From Gadus chalcogrammus (taxonomy: Eukaryota; Chordata; Actinopteri; Gadiformes; Gadidae): a stretch of DNA of 64,000 bases. Positions 1-53,515 of the stretch are shown piece after piece. Position 1 is the stretch's first letter, and every line of letters starts with the position of its first letter. The stretch covers positions 24,102,748 through 24,166,747 of the forward strand of contig NC_079422.1 in assembly GCF_026213295.1 (NCBI RefSeq). Direction: 5' to 3'. The translations under genes and the position numbers were made by a program. The notes under the pieces were generated by a model, which was not told where the DNA came from, ran no database searches, and saw only the letters and a program-made list of their open reading frames with translations.

Positions 1-17
1 AGTGTCCCTCCACCCAC

Positions 18-29308
<29,291 letters not shown>

Positions 29309-29880
29309 CGCTCACTCCTCCCTCGACAAATGTACCAAAAGGGTCGAACATTAATGATTCAGTAGACTGGAAATGAGCAGAAACGCCCCGGCTAGCGCGC
29401 ACTGCTAGCTGTAAATCCACATACTCGAGTCTCAGGTTTGCTTGAAGGACCACCTTTGTGGGATGTATTTCGCTGCTAAAGAGACACCTCGTGTGGTCGT
29501 CAGACCGAGAACAACAGCGGACAGACAGCTCTCCTCATGGAGCCCGGGTTGTCATCAGGTGCTGACAGCAGCGAGCAGCAGGCAGACCCTGGTTAGCCTG
29601 GTTAGCTTGGTACGAGCTAACGCGTCCGCTAACGTTACGGAGTGGGCGTGACACTCGTCATAAACCCGTTATTAAAACGTCTACGCGAGCGTGACGACTG
29701 GACGCGAGGATCACCGCCGGTACCACGAGCCTTCCCGGTGTGATAACGGGCACGGTGGTTCCGTAAACTGTCCAACCTCTGTATCACTCGTTGGACAAGA
29801 TGATGAGTGCCTCCCAGCTGTCAGTGCGACGCCATGTTTCCAAGGCCGTCTAATTGTTCCCGGCATGCACCGCGCGGAGG
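29309..29880 (-). promoter_or_regulatory. hectd4: Probable hectd4 promoter/5'UTR, CpG-rich
   Basis: The stretch directly upstream of the hectd4 start is visibly richer in CpG than the adjacent AT-rich intergenic DNA and has no open gene of its own. It contains GC-rich blocks around 29,500-29,780. I infer a CpG-island promoter. No TATA box at a convincing distance was seen, and the transcription start cannot be placed by eye. Confidence 0.45.
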
Positions 29881-30322
29881 ACTAAGCTGTCAGATGTGTA
29901 TTATTATGCATCAGTCATTAATTGGAGTTAATTGGATTATTCTATGAAATAAAATTCTGTTTTCTTTTCCATACCTCGGAGTGTCTGTTCCGTAAAGAAA
30001 ACACTTTTCCGAGGTGATCACCGTTAGAATCTATTTCTGGATCATACAAGGATATGTGCGTTGATTGTAAAGAGATACTAGGGCGCCATCCTGTGAACAT
30101 GCGGTGTAATTTTCCTTAACTTCAGAATATAAATATATGCATAAAATGGATGATTCTCAAGTATATATATTATGTTGGAATTAATTTCCCAATAATTATA
30201 ACATGTATGTAAGATATGATGCAAATAAAAACACTATTATGTTTCTTGAAATTGACATACAAAACAACCAAATGTCGATTGTACAGTTGATTCTATAATA
30301 TTTAAGGTATTGAAATGTGCAG
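29881..30322. other. hectd4-pla2g3 intergenic space / pla2g3 3' region
   Basis: This short AT-rich stretch lies between the hectd4 promoter and the pla2g3 stop codon. It must contain the 3'UTR of the pla2g3-like gene. I did not find an unambiguous AATAAA on the minus strand. No other gene is seen. Confidence 0.5.
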
Positions 30323-33300
30323 TCATCTGCTAATGCCAGGTGCAACAGTTCTCAGGCATCGCTTGAAAAAGCGAACAGGAATCACTGTCTTTGTATCTTG
30401 GAGAATCCTTTTCTGTGCAGCTGTGTCCTTTTCCAATTTCTCCTCAAGCCCTTGAAAGGCAGCAGGGGCTTGAGAGAAGTATCCATCGCATCTTGACGAG
30501 AATAAAAGATAAAGCACATATTAGGTTTTAGACAAATTAAAGATTCACATAAAAATCGAGTCGACTCAAAGAACCACCACACAATAATATTGATTAGACC
30601 TTTTTCGGTTGAGACATCGTTTCTGCATTGGCAGATCAAAGCATCGCGTGGAGACGAATTCCACCAGGAGTGAGAGAATTCTCTGGGTTGCCTTTATGTG
30701 TTCCAGCTTAAAAGTCAACCTGGAAAATATCAAACGTTATGCAAGGAGGTGTAGGAGGTAAAAAGGAGCGACCTTTTCTAACCAAAAACGTGTCTAAGTA
30801 TGTCTTGTGATATTTTTATTTTTCAATGCCTCACCGAATAATGCAATCACAGTGGTAGACAATCTTTGACTCTGTATTCTTCAGACCATACTTCTCCTCC
30901 AAAGCTGGGATTCTGTATTTACATTCATCCAAAACTTTAAGAACAGTGCAATGGGCCATTCTGCCTGTAGAATACAAAAATGAAGGTCAATTGTCTTGCA
31001 AATGACCAAAGCAACACGTCAAACTTCTCCCTATCCCTACTCCCTTGAATACAACATTTAAATAATTCCTGTAGCTTTTAGTTCATGCAAGAAGTAGGTG
31101 GGGTTGAACTTTGTTTTAATTGACATATTAGTATTATAGCGCCTTGCAGATTCCTAACAGTTATATTATATTGCAGGCTTGGCACATCGTTCACATGACA
31201 GAGCAGGCCTACATAAGAAGGGTTTCTCCAGCACCTGCTAATAAATCAGTGTCTGCAAGTGCTTTATTGGCATTCCTTGGAGGGTCACCATTATCCCAGA
31301 ACGAGTCTTTATTTCCACTCAGGATCCCAGATGTTTTTATTCCCGGAATCGTAGAAGGGAGACCTGGTGGGGTCTCTTGCGTTGTAGTTGACGCTGCCGC
31401 GGCCGTTCTATGGGGCCTCTGTTTCTCCCCGGTTTTCAGTTGCCTTGGTGATCCAGTTTCAACTGTCAAGGGTATACTAGTAGCTGCTTTGTGAGGCAGT
31501 GCCGTTTTTTCCAAACAAGGTTTACGCCGCGGGTGATTGCGTCCGCCTTTGATGACAGACGGCCCAGTCGAACAGCGCCGCGGTTTCATTTGCACGTTCT
31601 TCTGACGTTTGGGGCGGATGGTGGTCCCTGTGGCAACCCTAACCTCTGGATTAGAAACGGTTGTCCGTGGTAAAGGTGTGGAGTTGGTTGTCGCCCTGGG
31701 CATCGCCTTTGATGTAGCCAAGCTTGCGTATGCCTCCCCCAACCCAGCAGCAATATTTTTACCACCTGAGACGCCGACCCCAGAAGCAACTCTGGTGGTT
31801 CCCAACTGCGCTCTGGCCCGCGGCCTCTTCCGTAATGAGGTCGCAGGAGTGGTGCGTACACCCGATGGGGTCTGCTGCTTTGGGACGGATACTGTCACAT
31901 GTTGTTTCCTGCTTTTGCGGCAGGCTTTCCCCTCCCTCCTCCTGGGTTGGAAAGTATCCCCTCTCGGTGGCTCTCTAGGCCTACACCGAGCAGCTGTCGG
32001 AGCAGACGTGTCTGTGGGTTTGACCTTGGGTCTCCTCTTTGGGTTCGTCGGTAAGCAGCCCTCTATGCAAGCGGCGGGGACACCTTTGCTGGGGACAGCA
32101 GCAGGTTTGCTTGTGACGACTGATGTGTTGTAACTCAAAGACCTTTGGAAGACAGCATAGGGGGCCTCTTTGGAAACCTTGCACCTATTAAGATTAAATA
32201 TGGATGTCTGGTTATTGTTTGTTTTGTTCTGAACTGTTTTTATAGCTTGCCTATTGCATGTGTTGGGACAGGAGTCAAGATTGGATTACATTTCTGATAA
32301 AAAATAAATAATCTAAACACATAGTCTTGTAAGAGCATGATTAAGGGTTTTGTACGTGCAATACAAATTTTCTTTCTTCAAACAAAGTTAGGACATTTTA
32401 AGGACTCAAAGGAATGTACGCCATGTGTAGCCTGCATAGGCTGGCACCTCCAGGCATGTTAATACAAGACCATTTTTAACACTTCACACATAAATTAGAT
32501 CTCTGTCGTTGCACTGTTTTCAAACGAAAATCACAATCAGCGTTTTGACATGAACTGCAATGCAATCCCAGTGCACCATATAGAAAATTCCATTACATAC
32601 ATTAGATAGAATTGCATTTTCCGATTGTAAAGAAAGTGTCATAAAATATTGCATTGGCATATAATAGAACAAAACAATCATACAAAAATGCAACACAAAA
32701 AAATAACTAATAAGGAAGTAGAAAAGCGACATACAAATAAATTAAATATTGTCAATGTGTGGACATATATGTTCCTTACCTGCCCCACCAGGACTTTTCC
32801 GTGCAGTGTTTCTGTCGGACGAGGTTGAAGCAGGGCACCCTCAAGATGTTGAAGAAGCTGTAGCCCACCATGTCAGATATGGTGTCGTTCACACCGAGGA
32901 GACACTGTCTGAACCTTGCAGTGGGCAAAGAAGGACTGAAGTTACACAAGAGGTTATGCAAATAACATTACAGGAAATTGTTATTAACCATTTAGCATTG
33001 ATCATTGCGCAGATGGCTTCATCCAAGTCAACCTAGTGTGAAATCAGATGCAGGTCATTAAGGAGTACATGGGGGGTTCGGCCTACTTATGTCTACCAAG
33101 ATGGCAGAGGACATGGAGATTAAACCGTTTAGCTCGGAGTGGAAAACTCCAGTAATACTCTATCGTGCTCTGAACAGAAATACCATGCAGACCAAAGGTA
33201 TCGGGATGTTTTATTTAATACATACTTCTTGTGTCAAGACAGTTAAGTATTACTATTGTGATTCATAGAGCATGTGTCTGTTAGTAACCCAAAAATGCAC

Positions 33301-34825
33301 TTTCAAAATGTTCTTTGAACGTTTAATAATCTGTGCCAAGAAAGAGGTTCTGTACAGCCTTTGAATATATCTAGGCTTAAGTGGCTCTTCAAATACACTT
33401 GATATTTTCCAACCCATAGCAAACTGCAAAATGACATCCTTCATATTCTCTCTTGACATGAAATGAAAAGAAACATGAAAAGAAAGCTAGACTGCCCTTC
33501 AGCTTTGAAAGGACTTGGATGAGTTTCAACTTTAATGCCGGAAAAAAGATATATAATTTGTGTAGATTCAGAATGAGGATAATACGGTTTAATGAATTAA
33601 CATTAATCATCAACTGTAATATATAGGCCTATATTTTATTTTATTAACTGCACGTTTTTGTTTTTTATTGCTGCATGGGTGTCTTAGGAACTGGGATAAA
33701 TCATCGAGTCTGATACAAATATCGTGATACTCATGCTTGGTGAAACTGCACTTTATCCAAATTAGCGAAGCTATAGAAGGGGAGCTGAATGGTTGCTACC
33801 AGAGGATTCTCTAGGGCGCATCCTAGCGAATAGACGCTCATAAAAGCTCAACACAGACATACCTTTGGTCGCAGTCACAATGTGAAACGGTAAAAAGGTT
33901 GGTGTTGAACATCCCATAGTTCACGGTAAAGGAGCGGATGATATGCACACAGTGGTCGTGCTCACGGCAGCATTTGTCTGCACTCTCAAACATTCCTGGA
34001 GTGGGAAACATGAATAACCTCAATGAATGAGTTACTATGGATTCCAAATGTCTGTATAGCCCTATAAATATATGATAATAGGACATATAGTCATCATAGT
34101 AATAGTAATAATGGGTCAAAGTATACTATTTTGAAACAAACTATATATTTGTTTAGCTTATTTTGAGTGAAAATCGATTGTGACATCAACCATCGCAATT
34201 TTTCGAACAGGCACTGTTGTCACTATCTGTATTACTTCTATAACATCACTATTATGTACTTCTCGACTCTCTGTTGTTGACTTGATAAATTATTGTACTT
34301 ACCTAACTGGCTGTACTCCATGGCGCTGCTTCCAACACCACACCACAGAGTCCCTGGGAATAACCACGAGCGTTTTCTCCTCGAAATCACCTCGGATGTT
34401 CTGGAGGCTGGATCCCATCCATCGGCACGATCTGTTTTCAGAACGACAGACACAGGCTCTCTGGCAACATCCGGCGTGCAGGGATTCGGAGACAGCAGCA
34501 GCGCGCTTATGTTGAGACGACGGACTGCTGCGTCTGTCTGCGCGTCTGGTTTTTCGTTGCAGAGAGAGAGGTATTCTTCAGTGATGGAAGGGTTGGAGTT
34601 CACAGAGCATCTGACCAGTTGGTTATGCTCGGTCCACACGGAGAGATATAACACGAGGTGGCCCAGTGGCGCCCTTTGGAGAAAAGTGAGGCGCGCGTCG
34701 TGCCCCTTCCCTGCAGCGGAACTTAGGGTTGGACAAAAGTGTCCAGAAGTCGTCCCGTCTGCCGCAGTAGCCTGAGCAAGTAACGATAAGATGAGGACGA
34801 CTGAGAATAGGATTTTGTGTATCAT
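30323..34825 (-). CDS. pla2g3: Group III secreted phospholipase A2-like, complete
   Basis: Secreted PLA2 of the group III family hydrolyses the sn-2 ester of phospholipids using calcium. Seven exons: 34825-34303, 33995-33863, 32914-32780, 32184-31235, 30964-30835, 30719-30600, 30491-30323; total 2,160 nt, 719 residues plus stop, all phases matching. A hydrophobic signal peptide covers residues 1 to about 21. An N-terminal domain ends in the dibasic site RRKR (149-152). The catalytic domain follows: calcium-loop WCGVG (161-165), then CCREHDHC with the His187-Asp188 pair, SHCDCDQRF, and DTISDMVGYSFFNILRVPCF. Exon 4 is a 317-codon Lys/Arg/Thr/Pro-rich linker. Exons 5-7 encode a Cys-containing C-terminal region (YHCDCIIR, VSTRCFDLP, FFKRCLRTV) as in vertebrate PLA2G3. 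Total length exceeds the roughly 500 residues of the human protein because of the linker. The exon 3 and exon 7 acceptors end in AAG, which is weak. It lies tail-to-head between hectd4 and rph3a on the same strand. A second paralogue name is possible. Confidence 0.87.
31235..32184 (-). CDS. pla2g3: pla2g3-like exon 4: long basic low-complexity linker
   Basis: This 950-nt exon begins with CKVSKEAPYAVFQRSLSYN, matching the end of the PLA2 catalytic domain, then runs about 290 residues of Arg/Lys/Thr/Ser/Pro-rich, cysteine-poor sequence. Reading past the donor gives a stop a few codons later (around 31,209). The phase-1 donor GTGCTG at 31,234-31,229 joins cleanly to exon 5 instead (AGRMAHCTVLK). 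The linker is probably disordered and prone to proteolysis. Its length is much greater than the human counterpart as I remember it. Confidence 0.8.
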
Positions 34826-36516
34826 TTCTATGTAGGTCTGTAAGTGTGCCAGTGCAACTTAAACTTGAAAGTTAAAATCAAATGGTCAATTGACGACTAT
34901 CCCCAGGAAGCAGCGATTCAGAGTGGTTATAACTCGACGCTTCGAGTCTTGCAGGGCAGGCCACCCACCTGTGATGTGCAGTAGGGTGCTGCTTCTGGGC
35001 TCAGTCCTCTTGAATTGATGGAGGAGGAAGCGAGCGTCGGTGACGTGATACTGTGTTTACCAAAGCGTGGTCGCGGGGGTTCGCACCTGCCACGCACGCG
35101 GATGCGCACTGCCTACATTGTCGTCATTATAGTACTTTGATTGCGCACGCATTATCTCCTCAAAACACCGTTCGTTTAACCGTTGTTGTTATTATAAGTG
35201 CACTGTTGGAATAAGTGTAGGTCTATTTGATTAGGCATGACAGTTGCTAATTAATAATAACAACGTTTAGGGGACCTAGAAACACTTTAAGCTTACACAT
35301 ACACTTTTTTAAGTAATAGGCCTAATGTCTAAAGAACAATGGTTATGTGTGATGCATCTTTATAACGACTGAAGATAATCATCAGTCATTGTATTCATAT
35401 ATTTAATTTTATTTTCATTGTGTTATCATAGATTAAACTCTACAGTGCCTATTCTGTAGGAGGCCTACCCGTTTTTCATATGTAAACCACAAATATAAGC
35501 ATATGTCACAGAACAGAATTGCATTTTCCCCCCACAACTTTTATTAATCCGTGTAAACTCTGCAAAATCTTTACATGCAAAGTCGTTGTTTTTTTTAAAC
35601 ATACATATTATCAGTGCATGCACTACCTATGTACAAAGAATAACGACGCACACACGAGTCGGCTTACATTCTTATGGGTTTGGCAGAATCAATCGACACA
35701 AAATAGAAGACAGGAGAAAGTTAAGTTGTAGCTCAGAGAAAAGCCTGCAGAAAAAGAGACAGTGTGAGAGTGCGCTCGGTTAGTGTTGTTGACCACTTAT
35801 TTCGGTGATCCTACCGTAGCATTACTTCAACATCACGGTTCACTGCACGATTCTACTTGTTACATTTTCTGTCGTTAATGGAGACAAGAAGAAGCCCTCG
35901 TGTTGGCGCATGGGAGAGAGATACTATCACATGTGATGCAGAGAAGAAAGAATCAGATCCTTCCTCAGGTGGACTATTGAAAGAGGCTTTTCTTTTCTCC
36001 ACTGATGTCCTCTTTCATCACTTGTGGTGATGATGCTACTAGACGTGTCACGTGGTAACTTGCACTCAATAACACCACAGTCCTCTACTACGCCATTATT
36101 CAAAAGCCTCTCTCATCAACAATAATGCGCATCCTGATAGTCATGCAGCGAAATGTGCATTTACAATATGCATTTACATTTTGGTGGGCTTCTGTGTATA
36201 AAATATTCAGAGGAATGTTATGGGGGAGGGGGGGAGTAGAAGAGTAAACGTTGAATTACATTAAAATCATTTGACTTAATATGAATGATTACTGTATATA
36301 TCTTGCACCACAAGACATTTCATGCATAGTTTTTTTTCTCTTAATTATTTTTTTCTTTAGTTTGAGTGTAGTTCTATGGTTTACAATAGAAACCGCTGGG
36401 TATAAATTGAGGTCACTCCATTTAGTCAGGTGTGCTTTTCTTGGATCTCTGTGATTGTTGATCAGACACCCATTAAAGCCTTGATTGGTTGAGGTCTTAG
36501 CCAATAGAAAGGGTGT

Positions 36517-36519
<3 letters not shown>

Positions 36520-36563
<44 letters not shown>

Positions 36564-36592
36564 GGTGGGGCGGAGGGCGGGGGGGGGGGGGG
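36520..36592. repeat. (GT)13 followed by poly-G-rich tract
   Basis: GT repeat to about 36,546, then long G runs interrupted by T, C and A. It lies in the intergenic space left of rph3a. Confidence 0.95.
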
Positions 36593-37570
36593 TTTGTGGT
36601 GTGTTAAGGTAAGAGCAGGTCATCGATGCGTCAGGCACACTCTGAAAGTGCATGCATGCCACACTCCACATAAGTACCATGTCACAACCCTTCCATGTGG
36701 GCTTACACATAGAGCCCTCATAGTAGCTGTTCAGCGTGTGTGCATTCAGTATAAAAGCCGTGGTAGAAAAACACTGAGCTCTCCGTGTGAGGCACGTGCT
36801 TTAGATAATTACATCTAGCAGTGGAGACAGGTCTTAGTCAAATAAGCCCAAAATTAATAGAAAATCATAGTTTTTGTTCTTCTCAGATCAAACTCTAACA
36901 CAAATAAGTCAAGACATATAGATATATATATACTTATCTCGATGTGCTATTCATTTAAGGTCTCAAATAAAGAGGAACTTATGTTTCTCATAAACACCAA
37001 ATAATGGTCTATGTCTATGGAGGAAATAAATGAGATGCAAACTATTTCCAAACCTCTTCTTAACTTCCACTTAGATATCTCCTAACCTGAGCTACTTATT
37101 TATATGTAAACATTTTTTCCTTAAGGACACAAATCCATGACACCGGAACCGTTTATATATCACAGCAGCACGGCCACGTTTATCTTATGCCTGTGGGGTT
37201 AGCATGCTCAAGTGTTAGCTTCCAACGTGGCGCCGGAAATGAAAACGTGACGGCCGACCCATCGTAACATAACATACAAGGACGGTTGTGACTTCAGATG
37301 CCATAACATATTACATTAATTGTTTCATGCCAGTGCAATAAAATAAAAACAATAATCCTCTGGAGCTTAGGACGTGAGCACTCCTGTATACTATATAACA
37401 TGTCGGACAGGCATGAGTGTTTTTGTGCAGCTTTATGCTAAAGTGACACACTCTCGAGTCTATACTTATTCGATTGCAATAATGATCGTAAACGTTCCAC
37501 GGGCAGACTCGCAGTCTGAGCACAGGAAGGGGATACAGTGAAGATAAAGATGGGAAATAACTTCTTAAAC

Positions 37571-37578
37571 GTGGGGGG

Positions 37579-37609
<31 letters not shown>
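37571..37609. repeat. Poly-G tract
   Basis: Nearly uninterrupted G run with one C, about 140 bp beyond the rph3a stop on its 3' side. Confidence 0.95.
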
Positions 37610-37610
<1 letters not shown>

Positions 37611-37748
37611 GTGCCAGGGGCTGGTTGAGAGCACAAAAAGAGAGGAGGAAAGAAAGGCTAAATGCGACAGATTCCCAAGTGTTTCGAGGGGGGAAACGGG
37701 GGGAGATGGTTAGATGACTCATGCATGTCCCCGATGTTGGGTGGCTGG

Positions 37749-50543
<12,795 letters not shown>

Positions 50544-51092
50544 GGCTGCTTCGCTCTGTGCACTGGTGATCTGTGGGGAGGATAGTTGGGGAGGGAGTTG
50601 GGAAAAGAGGAGGAAATTATTAAGCCGGTGTCAAGGTTCGTTTTTTCCCCGTTTGGGTTGAATTTATGTAACTTTTGATGTACATCAATAAGGATGTCAT
50701 TGGTCGGCAACAACCAGGCAGGGGTTAGGCCTATTGCTCGAAGGCGGCCCAGAGGTAGACCGCTGACGTTAGGGTTCGAACCAACAACCTTCTAGCTTGG
50801 TGGCAACCACCCTGACCACTACGTGGGGGCTGACTAGAATTTACAAAAGATAAATGATCATGGAAATCATAACTGTATCATAACGAGTGTATCGAGAGTC
50901 AGTTCTACCTTACATCTAGAGAGCAAGCACGCAACCAATACAGAACATCTGCACTCGGTTAAGGAGGATAAGGACAGGTTTCCCCATTCCCCTCCAATTG
51001 TTTTAGCCCAGTGCTCATTGCATAAACCATGTTGGAGCAAATTAGATAGCCTTGCTTGAGTCGCCTTCTATACACAAGACCATCCCCCTCCC

Positions 51093-51294
<202 letters not shown>

Positions 51295-52439
51295 ACGTAT
51301 CAATGAATTGAACTATTTTGTTATAGGTATCATCGTGTTATGCTGATGTGGTGCTGACTTGCGCTGCTCTGTGATTACATTTGCTCTGAACGTGCGTTTA
51401 TCAGGATAGCTCTGACCACAAATTGGCTCGTCAACGTTGGCACTTAACCGTCTGAGAGTAGATTGCTAAAGGCAGCTGCAGCACCACTCAGAAACGGCAT
51501 CCGCATGACCACACAGCCTCAAGCTGTCCCTGGCTCAGACGTACATATTCACCGGCAAAAGACACCGTCGTTACCCGCCGTTCATAAATCGGTCCAAACC
51601 GGTGGGTACGCAGACGCACACATGGTCTATTAAAGCCGGGATCATCCATAGCTATTACCGTGAAGGTTTTCTGTTGTTGTTGTTTCTTCCACAGCGAACG
51701 TAATTGATCGGATGCATCGAGGAGGCGTTACAAACACATTAGGAGCAGATGTCGAGAGAAACCATTAAGAGGAGCCCCCCCCCCCCACCCCCGAGGAGCC
51801 GGCTCATCCTGGGTGTGTGTTTGGGTTTTTCCCTCCGTGACTGTGAAACAGAGACACTCCAAGGCGCCCATCCGGAGAGAGGGAACCAAGGGATGGGATG
51901 GAGGAGTGGAAGAGTGGAGGAGTGGGGAAGCCAGGCAGCGTGAGGCTGCAGGGGGAGGCGGACGCCCGCGCCGGGGGACGGAGGCTTAAGGAGACCGAGG
52001 AGACCGCCAGAGTCTATAAAAAATAAAATGAAACGACTCTGAGCTCTTCTCCTCCGACTCGGAGCTCCGCGTCTCTGCGGCTTTGGTCTCAATTTCCGGC
52101 GACGGGGGGCTGGGGGAAGTGTGGTGAGGGGTGACGGGGGCTCTGAGAGGGGCACTGGGTGGGGTGGGGTGGGGTGGGACCGCCCGGGGGGTGTAGGGGG
52201 GGTAGGGAGAGAATAGGAGACACATAGAGAGAGCTAGATGTACCAACAGTATAGGCGGAAAGAAGGGAAAATCAATAGGACTCATTTGTCTTGGGTTTGT
52301 TGGAAGCCATCGCTCACCAGCAATCACACCCGCCGCAGAACTACAATGGCAACTCGGTGACAGCAAGAGCGTAACTCTCACCACAACCAGTCCCAGTGTG
52401 TGATCCTCCGAGAATACTACATCCTCAAGTGTGCGTGTG

Positions 52440-52449
52440 GTATGTGTGT

Positions 52450-52543
<94 letters not shown>

Positions 52544-52560
52544 GCGTGTGCGTGTGTGAG
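52440..52560. repeat. (GT)n microsatellite
   Basis: GT with a few interruptions, upstream of rph3a. With the inverted CA tract at 51,093-51,294 it forms a possible long-range inverted pair. Confidence 0.96.
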
Positions 52561-53324
52561 AGAGTTCCAGAGTTCCACTGGACAATTAACTTGTCATGCT
52601 GCTCTACAGGATGATAAATAGAGATATGAAGGTGTTACAGTGGAAAGCTTCAACCGTTTACAACAGTTTTTTCAAAGCAGTTTTGGTGCCAGTATGTCTC
52701 AACTACTCACTCGATTAGACGCGTCAAAATGTTTTACCTTTTGTGTATCACAATTAGAGAACTGAGACTCTTTTCAAAATCGTATCATCTCTGATGATTG
52801 GGTTTGAATTTCTCATCACACTTTGAGGCATTGGTGTGGATATCTTACACCGATGTGAGCACATCCCTACGAGGAGGAAAGAGCTAAAGATAGAGATGAA
52901 GATCGAGATACAATGGAAATGAGGAAAACATTGCTATAAATAGCGCTGTGCTTTGGGTGCGGGCATGTTGCTCTGATGCTGCGTCCCTTGGGTCTGATGA
53001 GGAGCGTGTGATGAAGACACCGGAAGGAACAGCGTGTGGACGATCACACATGAGCTCTACAGCCCTGGCAACAGCCTCAGCAGCCCGGTAAGACGGGGCC
53101 CGGGACACCAGTGAGGCCGAGAGCAGGAGCCTGGTTCCGCTGAACAGGGAATCTCATTAGCGACGGCATTCAACTGATAGATTGATAGCCGATGTCAGCG
53201 ACGGCGAATCACTCCGGAGGCTCGCAGGCTTCCCGCTCTGAGCGGTATGGAACGAAGAGGTTCTACACAGACGACGTCCTAAGCTGTGAGTTTGGACGCT
53301 CGGGTTTTAGCATGTCAACGATCC

Positions 53325-53515
53325 CTTTAAGAGGCGCCCCCGGTGGTTCACCGGGTAGAGCGCGTGCCATTAAGGCCCAGGCCTTTCCGCAGCGAACAGG
53401 GTTCGATCCCTGCCCGCGGCCCTGTGCTGCATGTCATCCCCTCTGTCACCCACACCTTCCTGTCTTACTCACTCCACAGTAAAAAAGGATAAAACCTTCA
53501 AAAATAAATCTTCAA
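53325..53515 (+). mobile_element. Second type of tRNA-derived SINE
   Basis: The tRNA-like part is 'gtggttcaccgggtagagcg' and 'gttcgatccctgcccgcgg'. It is followed by 'gtgctgcatgtcatcccctc' and a T-poor, A-rich tail ('aaaaataaatcttcaaaaaa'). This matches a widespread teleost SINE different from the family in the hectd4 introns. Confidence 0.78.

Larger units (their letters stand above)
34826..37748. other. Intergenic between rph3a 3' end and pla2g3 5' end
   Basis: This stretch contains the pla2g3 upstream region (right after 34,826) and the presumed rph3a 3'UTR (left of 37,749 on the minus strand). It also holds a GT/poly-G tract at 36,520-36,592 and a poly-G tract at 37,571-37,609. Open frames here are short and low-complexity. 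No coding exon is supported. Confidence 0.55.

Noticed and set aside
31609..32133. 174-residue open frame, plus strand
   Set aside because: Antisense shadow of the biased composition of pla2g3-like exon 4.
53330..53420. tRNA gene
   Set aside because: It has A/B-box-like sequence but is followed by a SINE body and A-rich tail; it does not form a clean cloverleaf by eye.
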